NCBI RefSeq assembly: GCF_041381155.1
Contig: NC_091135.1
Location: 64,445,067 to 64,509,066, forward strand
Direction of reading: 5' to 3'
DNA from: Argopecten irradians
Taxonomy: Eukaryota > Mollusca > Bivalvia > Pectinida > Pectinidae
DNA length: 64,000 bases
A program made the translations under genes and the position numbers. The stretch's first letter is position 1, and every line of letters begins with the position of its first letter. The notes under the pieces are model-generated. The model was not told the DNA's origin. It searched no databases and worked only from the letters and a program-made list of their open reading frames with translations. Of the stretch, positions 34,311 to 49,300 are shown in pieces.

Positions 34311-37300
34311 GTAAGTATTTATTACATTTTTTCGCAGTAAAATATAAGGTTTTTACGGTGAACCTATTAATGCAATATACTTAACGCCAGTGAAAATATC
34401 AATTTTGATATATTCACTCGCTTTTGACCAATCGGAATGCTGCATTGACAGTGAAAATATCATTTTGATTGTTATGTCATTAGTTTGTACACTGATTTGT
34501 GTAGAAATGTGACATTATGCAAATAAAAATGCGATGTAATATTGCATGGGCAAAGAACTCTGTGAAATACAATGACAGAAGTAGTAGTGATGGTCTTCTG
34601 TAAATGGAAACAAGAAAACAAATGTAATAAATAGAATGTTCCTTGTTTCTTGATGAATAACAATAATATTTCACCTCGTGAGGTGGAAACTTGGATAGTT
34701 TCCATTCATGCGAATCTATTTAAGCTTTTAACTATCTATGGTCTATATTGATGCCAGAGCTTTGCAGACAATCTTCATAAAGTGCGTTAGATGATTGTCT
34801 GCAAAGCTCTGGCATCTATATAGACCATAGATGCCATAGGGAGATAGTTTAATGCTTATATTTACATTATCAACACACTTTAGGATATCTGCATTAACAT
34901 TGTTTAAGCTAGACCAGGAAAACCGTTTATCAACGACGATTTAATCCACAAGAATGAACAGCCATTTTGACAGTGATCAGTTGACGTCATCACGTCAGCG
35001 TTAGTGACGTCATAATGGTCAAGTTTTGGGTGTCAGTTATGCTGTCATATACTTCACTTTGCCTTAGTTAGTTTATATAGTAGAAGTGGCAAGCAAATGT
35101 AAATATATATATCAATAAGCAGTGTAACCTTTGACCTATATTTTTGAGCGTGGCTGACTGTTGAAGTAGTTGAAGTAAAGAACATGCTATGGAAAGGTGA
35201 TGACTAAAAATTACTGTGTTGTACATACCTTTACATTGGTGATATTGTTGACTTCAGCACCTCCCCACCTGATATCGTTGCTTTTGCTGAGAGTACAGAA
35301 CATGTGAGTCAGGTGGCCAAACTCTGTAACGACCACGAGGTACCTCTCATCCCGTTTGGGAGTGGTACGGGACTAGAAGGGGGCATCAATGCATTGAAGG
35401 TGAGTATGAACAGTAAAAGATTAGGATGTTTTACTACTAGGATAGAGTTTCTAAAATTGTATAATGTAGATTCACTTGATATTCATATCGTTGCATGCAG
35501 ACTATCTTTAGAATTAATGTCTTGTCTAAACAGGTTTGTGCTTTATGTTACATTGATATTTAGCTACTAAACATAGATTCTACAGACACATGTTCTCTCA
35601 CATGATTTAAAAAATTTGACCTTGATGTTATAGGGAGGTCTGTGCCTAGATCTTTCCAAAATGAATAAGATTGTGTCGGTGAATGCTGAAGATTTTGACT
35701 GTACTGTTGAGGCTGGTGTAACCAGGGTAACGCTCAACAACTACCTAAGGGACACTGGACTTACGTTTCCTATTGGTAAATTATCTTGTCTTATCTTTCT
35801 TTATATTTCTTATGTACCACTGATCTTTTAGTAAGCTGTCCGACAAGTTAACCTCTACAGATAATTTAAGGTATTCCAATATCAGGCAAATATTCTGTTA
35901 AATCGGACCACAAGTTTGAGCCAGGTTTTTTTCTGTTTTTGGTAGACCCTGGTGCAGATGCTTCTGTGTGTGGTATGTGTGCCACGAGTGCCTCTGGTAC
36001 AAATGCAGTGAGATATGGAACAATGAGAGAAAATGTCCTCAACATGGAAGTTGTACTCCCTGATGGCCGCATCATCCACACAGCTGGCAAAGGGAGGCGT
36101 ACCAAGTAAGATACAGTATTTAGGGTTTGTGTTGTGAAATGAGTTATAGCAATATTCAAAGAGTTTGGTTGAAAGAGGTCATTATAGATATCATAAGCTC
36201 AGTTATAGGAGTTTCCAATATAAAAGGCTGAATTTTTCTGAGCATCTTGTAGAATCTCTTTATTTGCATGACATTTTAAAGCAATGAAGTATCCCAACTT
36301 CAATATAATGTAAAATTAACATGGCTCTTTTTCTGTATGTTGCTGATATATGAACAATTTTGGTGATTGTGAAAATTCATCATTGAGCTAACATAGTCGT
36401 ATTATAAAGTAAAAATATTTCAAAATAATTAAGTTTACATTTTATACATTTTCCTATACATGGAATGGATGAATAGATATGATACATTTCTGTGATTTTA
36501 CAGAAAAACCTCAGCAGGATACAATCTCACCAATCTGTTTGTTGGATCCGAAGGAACACTGGGAATTATCACCCAGGCAACACTTCGTCTCCACGGTATT
36601 CCAGAGGCTGTAAGTGTAGCAAGAAGACCCATACCAAAGGATTCTTTATAGAGTTATTGGCCCTTTTCCATTTTTTTAGCAAATGCATATGTGTTTACCA
36701 TGTGGTAATAAAACAATTGCGTAATGTTTCCATTAAAACAATTGTGTAATGTTTACAACAATAGAGTAATGTTTACATTAAAATATAGAGCAATGTTTCC
36801 ATTAAAACAATTGCGTAATGTTTACATTAAAACAATTGTGTAATGTTTACATTAAAACAATTGTGTAATGTTTACATTAAAACAATTGTGTAATGTTTAC
36901 ATTAAAACAATTGTGTAATGTTTACATTTAAACAATTGTGTAATGTTTACATTAAAACAATTGTGTAATGTTTACATTAAAACAATTGTGTAATGTTTAC
37001 AACAATAGAGTAATGTTTACATTAAAATATAGAGCAATGTTTCCATTAAAACAATTGCGTAATGTTTACATTAAAACAATTGTGTAATGTTTACATTAAA
37101 ACAATTGTGTAATGTTTACAACAATAGAGTAATGTTTACATTAAAATATAGAGCAATGTTTCCATTAAAACAATTGCGTAATGTTTCCATTAAAACAATT
37201 GTGTAATGTTTACATTAAAACAATTGTGTAATGTTTACAACAATAGAGCAATGTTTCCATTAAAACAATTGTGTAATGTTTACAACAATAGAGTAATGTT

Positions 37301-40300
37301 TACATTAAAACAATTGTGTAATGTTTACATTAAAACAATTGTGTAATGTTTACATTAAAACAATTGTGTAATGTTTACATTAAAACAATTGTGTAATGTT
37401 TACATTAAAACAATTGTGTAATGTTTACATTAAAACAATTGTGTAATGTTTACATTAAAACAATTGTGTAATGTTTACAACAATAGAGTAATGTTTACAT
37501 TAAAACAATTGTGTAATGTTTACATTAAAACAATTGTGTAATGTTTACATTAAAACAATTGTGTAATGTTTACATTAAAACAATTGTGTAATGTTTACAT
37601 TAAAACAATTGTGTAATGTTTACAACAATAGAGTAATGTTTACATTAAAACAATTGTGTAATGTTTACATTAAAACAATTGTGTAATGTTTACATTAAAA
37701 CAATTGTGTAATGTTTACAACAATAGAGTAATGTTTACATTAAAACAATTGTGTAATGTTTACATTAAAACAATTGTGTAATGTTTACAACAATAGAGTA
37801 ATGTTTACATTAAAACAATTGTGTAATGTTTACAACAATAGAGCAATGTTTCCATTAAAACAATTGCGTAATGTTTACAACAATAGAGTAATGTTTACAT
37901 TAAAATATAGAGCAATGTTTCCATTAAAACAATTGCGTAATGTTTTCATTAAAACAATTGTGTAATGTTTACATTAAAACAATTGTGTAATGTTTACAAC
38001 AATAGAGCAATGTTTCCATTAAAACAATTGTGTAATGTTTACAACAATAGAGTAATGTTTACATTAAAATATAGAGCAATGTTTCCATTAAAACAATTGC
38101 GTAATATTAACATTAAAACAATTGTGTAATGTTTACATTAAAACAATTGTGTAATGTTTACATTAAAACAATTATGTAATGTTTACAACAATAGAGTAAT
38201 GTTTACATTAAAATATAGAGCAATGTTTCCATTAAAACAATAGCGTAATGTTTCCATTAAAACAATTGTGTAATGTTTACATTAAAACAATTGTGTAATG
38301 TTTACAACAATAGAGTAATGTTTACATTAAAACAATTGTGTAATGTTTACATTAAAACAATAGCGTAATGTTTCCATTAAAACAATTGTGTAATGTTTAC
38401 ATTAAAACAATAGCGTAATGTTTCCATTAAAACAATTGTGTAATGTTTGCATTAAAACAATAGCGTAATGTTTCCATTAAAACAATTGTGTAATGTTTAC
38501 ATTAAAACAATTGTGTAATGTTTACAACAATAGAGTAATGTTTACATTAAAATATAGAGCAATGTTTCCATTAAAACAATTGCGTAAAGTTTCCATTAAA
38601 ACAATTGCGTAATGTTTCCATTAAAACAACTTTGATTCACTGCTGCTATATGATGTTGTAATGTATTTGACAACTTTGATTATAGAATACATTATCACAT
38701 ATCACTTATTTTCACAAATACATATTTTTTTCAGACAATATCAGCCGTTTGTTCCTTCAATACTATACAAGAGGCTGTAGATTCTACAGTTCAGGTCCTA
38801 CAGATGGGCATTCCTATAGCTAGGATAGGTAACTATAAAATCTGTAAAGGAAATTCCTTATTTCTACTTAACAGCTTAATTTTTATATTCCAGAATAAAA
38901 TCAACTCTAGATTAAAGCTTCAGTTTAACAGTCATTGAAGGGCCCTTCTGATGTTTCAATTCTTAATTAGTTAAAATATTTTGACATTGAGGAGAAGAGC
39001 TGATAAAAAAAGGATTTATATTATATATGTGTATGTTTCCTTGCCGTAGAATTCCTGGATGAGGTGTCCGTCGATGCATGTAATAAGTACAGCAAGCTGG
39101 ACATGAAAGTGGCGCCATCTTTATTCTTCGAGTTCACAGGAAGTCCTGACACACTGGATAAACAGGCAGAGGTTGTCAGTAAGTTAGTCCAGCTTAATTG
39201 AGTGATCAAGTATTATCGAATGATGAAAAGATCTTGAACTTTTTCCATGTTAGTTATAAACAACAGGTCAGAGATAAAGGATGTTGGATACATTCACTAG
39301 GTTTAGAGATAGGATGTTGGATACATTCGCTAGGTTTAGAGATAGGATGTTGGATACATTCGCTAGGTTTAGAGATAGGATGTTGAATACATTTGCTAGG
39401 TTTAGAGATAGGATGTTGGATACCTTCGCTAGGTTTAGAGATAGGATGTTGGATACATTTGCTAGGTTTAGAGATAGAATGTTGGATACATTCGCTAGGT
39501 TTAGAGATAGGATGTTGGATACATTCACTAGGTTTAGAGATGGAATGTTTGATACCTTTGCTAGGTTTAGAGATAGAAAGTTGGATACATTCGCTAGGTT
39601 TAGAGATAGGATGTTGGATACATTTGCTAGGTTTAGAGATAGAATGTTGGATACCTTTGCTAGATTTAGAGATAGGATGTTGGATACATTCGCTAGGTTT
39701 AGAGATAGGATGTTGGATACATTCGCGAGGTTTAGAGATAGGATGTTGGATACATTCCCTAGGTTTAGAGATAGGATGTTGGATACATTCCCTATGTTTA
39801 GAGATAGAATGTTGGATACATTCGCTAGGTTTAGAGATAGGATGTTGGATACATTCGCTAGGTTTAGAGATAGGATGTTGGATACATTCACTAGATTTAG
39901 GTAGGATGTTGCGTACATTCACTATTTTGTCTATATATAACACACACCGACCGGATGTTGCATACAATCACTATTTTGTCTATATATAACACACACCGAT
40001 CGGATGTTGCATACAATCACTATTTTGTCTATATATAACACACACCGATCGGATGTTGCATACAATCACTATTTTGTCTATATATAACACACACCGATCG
40101 GATGTTGCATACAATCACTATTTTGTCTATATATAACATATAACACACACCGATCGGATGTTGCATACAATCACTATTTTGTCTATATATAACACACACC
40201 GATCGGATGTTGCATACAATCACTATTTTGTCTATATATAACACACACCGATCGGATGTTGCATACAATCACTATTTTGTCTATATATAACACACACCAA

Positions 40301-43300
40301 ACAATTTTATTCCTTGCAACACTTTATTGTCACTAAAGCAAATTTGTAATAAGTTAAGATCAGGAACCTGAATGATTATTTAACTGTAAATGTATCGCTT
40401 TGCAGAGGATATTGTATCCATGAACGGCGGATCTGAGTTTAAGTGGGCATCAGATCCTGAGGCAAGAAACCATCTTTGGAAGGCTAGACACGACATTCTG
40501 TACGCCTGTATGGCCCTCAAACCTGGCAGTAAGGTAGGCATGACATTCTGTACACCTGTATGGCCCTCACACCTGGTAGTAAGGTAGGCATGACATTCTG
40601 TACACCTGTATGGCCCTCACACCTGGCAGTAAGGTACACATGACATTCTGTACACCTGTATGGCCCTCACACCTGACAGTAAGGTAGGTAAGACATTCTG
40701 TAACTCAGTATGGCCCTCACACCTGACAGTAAGGTAGGCTGTATGGCCCTCACACCTGACAGTAAGGTAGGCATTCTGTACACCTGTATGACCCTCACAC
40801 CTGGCAGTAAGGTAAACATGACATTCTGCACACCTGTATGGCCCTCACACCTGGCAGTAAGATAGGCATGACATTTTGTACACCTGTATTGCCCTCACAC
40901 CTGGCAGAAAGGTAGGCATGACATTGACAGTAAGGTATACATGCCATTCTTTACACCAGTATGATCCTCACACCTGGCAGTAGGGTAGGTATGACATTCA
41001 GTACACCTGTATGGCTCTCACACCTGACAGTAAGGTACACATGACATTCTGTAACCCAGTATGGCCCTCACACCTGACAGTAAGGTAGGCATGACATTCT
41101 GTACACCCGTATGGCCCTCACACCTGACAGTAAGGTACACATGACATTCTGTAACCCAGTATGGCCCTCACACCTGACAGTAAGGTAGGCATGACATTCT
41201 GTACACCTGTATGGCCCTCACACCTGACAGTAAGGTACACATGACATTCTGTACACCTGTATGGCCCTCACACCTGACAGTAAGGTAGGCATGACATTCT
41301 GTACACCTGTATGGCCCTCACACCTGACAGTAAGGTAGGCATGACATTCTGTACACCTGTATGACCCTCACACCTGGCAGTAAGGTACACATGACATTCT
41401 GCACACCTGTATGGCCCTCACACCTGGCAGTAAGATAGGCATGACATTCTGTACACCTGTATGGCCCTCACACCTGGCAGTAAGGTAGGCATGACATTCT
41501 GTACACCTGTATGGCCCTCACACCTGACAGTAAGATAGGCATGACATTCTGTACACCTGTATGGACCCTCACACCTGACAGTAAGGTAGGCATGACATTC
41601 TGTACACCTGTATGACCCTCACACCTGGCAGTAAGGTACATGACATTCTGTACACCTGTATGACCCTCACACCTGGCAGTAAGGTACATGACTAAGATAG
41701 CATGACATTCTGTACACCTGTATTGCCCTCACACCTGGCAGAAAGGTAGGCATGACATTGACAGTAAGGTATACATGACAGTCTGTACACCTGTATGATC
41801 CTCACACCTGGCAGTAGGGTAGGTATGACATTCTGTACACCTGTATGGCCCTCACACCTGACAGTAAGGTACACATGACATTCTGTACACCTTTATGGCC
41901 CTCACACCTGACAGTAAGGTAGGCATGACATTCTGTACACCTGCATGGCCCTCACACCTGACAGTAAGTAAGTAGGCATGACATTCTGTACACCTGTATG
42001 GCCCTCACACCTGACAGTAAGGTAGGCATGACATTCTGTACACATGCATGGCCCTCAAACCTGACAGTAAGATAGGCATGACATTCTGTACACCTGTATG
42101 GCCCTCACACCTGACAGTAAGGTAGGCATGACATTCTGTACACCTGTATGGCCCTCACACCTGACAGTAAGGTAGGCATGACATTCTGTACACCTGTATG
42201 GCCCTCACACCTGACAGTAAGATAGGCATGACATTCTGTACACCTGTATGGCCCTCACACCTGGCAGTAAGGTAGGCATGACATTCTGTACACCTGTATG
42301 GCCCTCACACCTGGCAGTAAGGTAGGCATGACATTCTGTACACCTGTATGGCCCTCACACCTGGCAGTAAGATAGGCATGACATTCTGTACACCTGTATG
42401 ACCTCATACCTGGTAGTAAGGTAGGCATGACATTCTGTACACCTGTATGGCCCTCAAACCTGGCAGTAAGGTACATATGACATTCTGTACACCTGTATGA
42501 CCCTTACACCTGGCAAAACTGGTAACACATGACATTCTGTACACCTGTATGGCCCTCACACCTGGCAATAAGGTAGGCATGACATTCTGTACACTGTATG
42601 ACCCTCACACCTGGCAGTAAGATAGGCATGACATTCTGTACACCTGTATGGCCCTCACACCTGGCAGTAAGATAGGCATGACATTCTGTACACCTGTATG
42701 GCCCTCACACCTGGCAGTAAGATAGGCATGACATTCTGTACACCTGTATGGCCCTCACACCTGACCGTAAGGTAGGCATGACATTCTTTACACCTGTATG
42801 ACCCTCACACCTGGCAGTAAGGTAGGCATGACATTCTGTACATCTGTATGGCCCTCACACCTGGCAGTAAGGTAGGCATGACATTCTGTACACCTGTATG
42901 GCCCTCACACCTGACAGTAAGATACACATGACAGTCTGTACACCTATATGGCCCTCACACCTGGCCGTAAGGTAGGCATGACATTCTTTACACCTGTATG
43001 ACCCTCACACCTGGTAGTAAGGTAGGCATGACATTCTGTACACCTGTATGGCCCTCACACCTGGCAGTAAGGTAGGCATGACATTCTGTACACCAGTATG
43101 ACCCTTACACCTGGCAGTAAGGTACACATGACATTCTTTACACCTGTATGACCCTCACACCTGGCAGTAAGGTAGGCATGACATTCTGTACATCTGTATG
43201 GCTTTCACACCTGGCAGTAAGGTACACATGACATTCTGTACACCTGTATGACCCTCACACCTGGCAGTAAGGTAGGCATGACATTCTGTACACCTGTATG

Positions 43301-46300
43301 GCCCTCACACCTGGCAGTAAGGTAGGCATGACATTCTGTACACCTGTATGGCCCTCACACCTGGACAGTAAGGTAGGCATGACATTCTGTACACCTGTAT
43401 GGCCCTCACACCTGGCAGTAAGGTACACATGACATTCTGTACACCTGTATGACCCTCACACCTGGCAGTAAGGTACACATGACATTCTGTACACCTGTAT
43501 GGCCCTCACACCTGGCAGTAAGGTAGGCATGACATTCTGTACACCTGTATGGCCCTCACACCTGGCAGTAAGGTACACATGACATTCTGTACACCTGTAT
43601 GGCCCTCACACCTGACAGTAAGGTAGGCATGACATTCTGTACACCTGTATGGCCCTCACACCTGACAGTAAGGTACACATGACATTCTGTACACCTGTAT
43701 GGCCCTCACACCTGGCAGTAAGGTAGGCATGACATTCTGTACACCTGTATGGCCCTCCACACCTGGCAGTAAGATAGGCATGACATTGACTGTACATGCC
43801 TGTATACACCCTCACACCTGGCAGTAAGGTAGGCATGACATTCTGTACACCTGTATGGCCCTCACACCTGACAGTAAGGTACACATGACATTCTGTAACA
43901 CCTGTATGGCCCTCACACCTGGCAGTAAGGTAGGCATGACATTCTGTACACCTGTATGGCCCTCACACCTGGCAGTAAGGTAGGCATGACATTCTGTACA
44001 CCTGTATGGCCCTCACACCTGGCAGTAAGGTAGGCATGACATTCTGTACACCTGTATGGCCCTCACACCTGACAGTAAGGTAGGCATGACATTCTGTACA
44101 CCTGTATGGCCCTCACACCTGGCAGTAAGATAGGCATGACATTCTGTACACCTGTATGGCCCTCACACCTGGCAGTAAGTAGGCATGACATTCTGTACAC
44201 CTGTATGGCCCTCACACCTGGCAGTAAGGTAGGCATGACATTCTGTACACCTGTATGACCCTCACACCTGACAGTAAGGTAGGCATGACATTCTGTACAC
44301 CTGTATGGCCCTCACACCTGGCAGTAAGGTAGGCATGACATTCTGTACACCTGTATGACCCTCACACCTGCAGTAAGGTACACCTGTATAGCCCTCACAC
44401 CTGGCAGTAAGATAGGCATGACATTCTGTACACCTGTATGGCCCTCCCACCTGGCAGTAAGGTAGGCATGACATTGACAGTAAGGTATACATGTCATCCT
44501 TTACACCTGTATGATCCTCACACCTGGCAGTAGGGTAGGTATGACATTCTGTACACCTGTATGGCCCTCACACCTGACAGTAAGGTACACATGACATTCT
44601 GTACACCTGTATGGCCCTCACACCTGACAGTAAGGTAGGCATGACATTCTGTACACCTGTATGGCCCTCACACCTGACAGTAAGGTAGGCATGACATTCT
44701 GTACACCTGTATGGCCCTCACACCTGACAGTAAGGTAGGCATGACATTCTGTACACCTGTATGGCCCTCACACCTGACAGTAAGGTAGGCATGACATTCT
44801 GTACACCTGTATGGCCCTCACACCTGACAGTAAGGTAGGCATGACATTCTGTACACCTGTATGGCCCTCACACCTGACAGTAAGGTAGGCATGACATTCT
44901 GTACACCTGTATGGCCCTCACACCTGACAGTAAGGTAGGCATGACATTCTGTACACCTGTATGGCCCTCACACCTGACAGTAAGGTAGGCATGACATTCT
45001 GTACACCTGTATGGCCCTCACACCTGGCAGTAAGGTAGGCATGACATTCTGTACACCTGTATGGCCCTCACACCTGGCAGTAAGGTAGGCATGACATTCT
45101 GTACACCTGTATGGCCCTCACACCTGGTAGTAAGATGGGCATGACATTCTGTACACCTGTATGACCTCATACCTGGTAGTAAGGTAGGCATGACATTCTG
45201 TACACCTGTATGGCCCTCAAACCTGGCAGTAAGGTACATATGACATTCTGTACACCTGTATGACCCTTGCACCTGACAATAAGGTACACATGTCATTCTG
45301 TACACCTGTATGGCCCTCACACTTGGCAATAAGGTAGGCATGACATTCTGTACACCTGTATGGCTCTTACACCTGGTAGTAAGGTACACATGACATTCTG
45401 TACACATGTATGGCCCTCACACCTGACAGTAAGGTAGGCATGACATTCTGTACACCTGTATGGCCCTTACACCTGGCAGTAAGGTACACATGACATTCTG
45501 CACACCTGTATGGCCCTCACACCTTGCAGTAAGATAGGCATGACATTCTGTACACCTGTATGGCCCTCCCACCTGGCAGTAAGGTAGGCATGACATTGAC
45601 AGTAAGGTATACATGCCATTCTTTACACCTGTATGATCCTCACATCTGGCAGTAAGGTAGGCATGACATTCTGTACACCTGTATGGCCCTTACACCTGGC
45701 AGTAAGGTACACATGACATTCTGCACACCTGTATGGCCCTCACACCTTGCAGTAAGATAGGCATGACATTCTGTACACCTGTATGGCCCTCCCACCTGGC
45801 AGTAAGGTAGGCATGACATTGACAGTAAGGTATACATGCCATTCTTTACACCTGTATGATCCTCACATCTGGCAGTAGGGTAGGTATGACATTCTGTACA
45901 TCTGTATGGCTTTCACACCTGGCAGTAAGGTACACATGACATTCTTTACACCTACGTATGACCCTCACACCTGGCAGTAAGGTAGGTATGACATTCTGTA
46001 CACCTGTATGACCCTCACACCTGACAGTAAGGTACACATGACATGCTGTAACCCAGTATGACCCTCACACCTGACAGTAAGGTAGGCATGGCATTCTGTA
46101 CACCAGTATGACCCTCACACCTGGCAGTAAGGTAGGCATGACATTCTGTACATCTGTATGGCTTTCACACCTGGCAGTAAGGTACACATGACATTCTGTA
46201 CACCTGTATGGCCCTCACACCTGACAGTAAGGTAGGCATGACATTCTGTACACCTGTATGGCCCTCACACCTGGCAGTAAGGTACACGTGACATTCTGTA

Positions 46301-49300
46301 CACCTGTATGGCTCTCACACCTGGTATAAGGTACACATGACAATGACATTATGTATACCTCTATGGCCCTCAGATAATTAGACTCTTTTTCAGCCATTCT
46401 CTACAGATAATTAGACTCTTTTTCAGCTGTACTCTACAGATGATTTTTCTTTTTCTGTCATACTCAACTGATAATTTGATTTTTTTTTCAGTCGTACTCT
46501 ACAGATAATTTGTCTTTTTCAGCCATACTCTACAGATGTCTGTGTACCTATCTCCAGCTTACCAGAGGTCGTGGTGAGGTCAAAAGAAGCTATACAGAAG
46601 GCTGGGGTCATAGGTCTGTTCATTCTCTTATTGAGTTAGGATAAGCTTTCTTTATGCTTTGTTCAAATAAGTGCTACCTGCACTCTATTGCAATATATGG
46701 TGATCTGTTCTTTATAACTTAAGTTGTCTGAAACAATTTATAACTGTTTTTGTTAGCTCACCTGGCCCGTCGTCCATCGTCCGTCCGTCCATCAAAATTT
46801 CCTTTAAATCGCTACTAGTCATAGAGTTTTGCATGGATTGTAACCAAATTTGGCCACAAACATCCTTGGGAGAAGGGGAACAGAACTTGTATAAATTTTG
46901 GCTCTGATCCCCCGGGGCAGGAGGGGCTGGGCCCAATAGGGGAAATAGAGGTAAATCATATAAATCGCTACTTGTCCTAGAGTTCCCCATGGATTATAAC
47001 AAAATTTGGCCACAAGCATCTTTGGGGGAAGGGGAACAGTACTTGTATAAGTTTTGGCTCTGACCCCCCAGGGGCAGGAGGGGCAGGGCCCAATATGGGA
47101 AATAGAGGTAAATCCTATAAATCACTACTTGTCCTAGAGTTCTGCATGGATTGTGACCAAATTTGGCCACAAACATCATTGGGGGGAAGGAGAATATAAC
47201 TTGTATAAATTTTGGCTCTGACGCCCAAGGGGGCTGAAGGAGCGGGGCCCAGTAGGGAAAATACAGGTAAATCCTATAAATCTCTACTTGTCCTAGAGTT
47301 CTGCATGGATTGTGACAAAATTTGGCCACAAACATCTTTGAGGGAAGGGGAACAGAACTTGTATAAGTTTTGGCTCTGACCCCCCGGGGGCAGGAGGGGC
47401 AGGGCCCAATAGGGGAAATAGAGGTAAATCCTATAAATCGCTACTTGTCCTAGAGTTCTGCAGGAATTGTAAACAAATTTGGCCACAAACATCCTTGGGA
47501 GAAGGGGAACAGAATTTGTATAAATTTTGACTCTGACCCCTCAGGGGCAGGAGGGGCGGGGCCCAATAAGGGAATTAGAGATAAATCTTATAAATCGCTA
47601 CTTGTCCTAGAGTTCTGCTTGGATTGTAATTAAATTTGGCCACAAACATCCTTGGGAGAGGGGGAACATAACTTGTATAAATTTTGGCTTTGACCCCCTG
47701 GGGGCAGGAGGGGTGGGCCCAATAAGGGAAATACATGTAGAGATAAATCTTATAAATCGCTACTTGTCCTAGAGTTCTGCTTGGATTGTAACTAAATTTG
47801 GCCACAAACATCCTTGGGAGAGGGGGAACATAACTTGTATAAATTTTGGCTTTGACCCCCTGGGGGCAGGAGGGGTGGGGCCCAATAAGGGAAATAGAGT
47901 TAAATCCTATAAATCGCTACTTGTCCTATAGTTCTGTATGGATTGTAACCAAATTTGGCCACAAACATCCTTAGGAGAAGGGGAACAGAACTTGTATCAA
48001 TTTTGACTCTGACCCCTCAGGGGCAGGAGGGGCGGGGCCCAATAAGGGAATTAGAGGTAAATCTTATAAATCGCTACTTGTTCTAGAGCTCTGCATGGAT
48101 TGTAACCAAATTTGGCCACAAACATCCTTGGGAGAAGGGGCACATCACTTGTATAAATTTTGGCTCTGACCCCCTGGGGGCAGGAGGGGTGGGGCCCAAT
48201 AGGGGACTTCGAGGGAAATATTCAAATTCCTTCAGAAAAGAAACAATGAACCTGTATTCAGTACATTACTTGGCATTACAAACCAGGTGAGCGATACAGG
48301 CCCTTTGGGCCTCTTGTTTTGTTCCATGTTTGATCTTATCAAGGAAGCATTTCTGTTGCTGAGCATGCTGATGAAGTTCACTTCATGGAAACCTGCTTAG
48401 CCCAACCCTTGTTTTAAGCTAAATTGTCATTGCTGCCCTTACATCCCCCAGGAGACGATATTAAGGATATATAAATAGGAAAGATGCATGTAACATTTGT
48501 TTAATATTTTTAAAAAATGGTAACTCGGCCAAAACGATATTTTTACTATAAATGCTGTGTTCTGACTGGTCAACATTGAATGAAAATATCAAAACTGATA
48601 TTTTCAAAACTGATATTTTCACTCGAGTGAAAAATACCACATATATTTTCTCAATAAAACCATATATTTCACTGAAAAATGTATTATAGTGAATTATTAT
48701 ACCTCACTTTCATTTGGAATGTTCTGCTTGGATTAAACTTGATCACATGAAATTGAATAAGTTAATGTTTCACCGAGATTGGAAGGCGAAGGAAATAACA
48801 CCAGGAAAATAACCCCTGAGGGAAATAACCCCAGGAAAATAACCCCTTGGAAGCTCCGCATATGATAGGAAGTTGAAGTCATCTGCAACGTCAACCAACA
48901 ATGGCAATGCTGTTGCTTATTTATTTGCAGCCCGACGAATTTAGCAATGTTGTTTGAAAATATCTTCATGAGTTTTTTTACCAGAGATTTTTTTCTTTTA
49001 ATTTTGTTCGCTATTATAAAATAGTTATGTCCCTATGTGTCGGGATACAATTGTCTCCCTGGAAAAAGTTATTTTCTCTCGGGCTTCGCCCCCTTACAAA
49101 ATGATTTAGTAACAAGTATAATTCAAAAACAACATATGAAAACAGTATCAATTGATGCACATCAAGCTTTTATTACATGAACCCAGTGCATGCGTGTTTG
49201 TAAATTGCATACATGTACATGTACTCCATTATACATGTAGCTTCATGTCTTAAGGACACAGTCAGTTAAATGTACAGTTTGTTCTGCGTTGAAATAATAC

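Noticed and set aside
39254-39989. Four overlapping ~200-codon frames
   Set aside because: Generated by the 33-bp satellite in an LDHD intron.
40534-46365. CRISPR-like regular array
   Set aside because: Units are contiguous with no unique spacers, the setting is a eukaryotic intron, and the unit matches the neighbouring exon.
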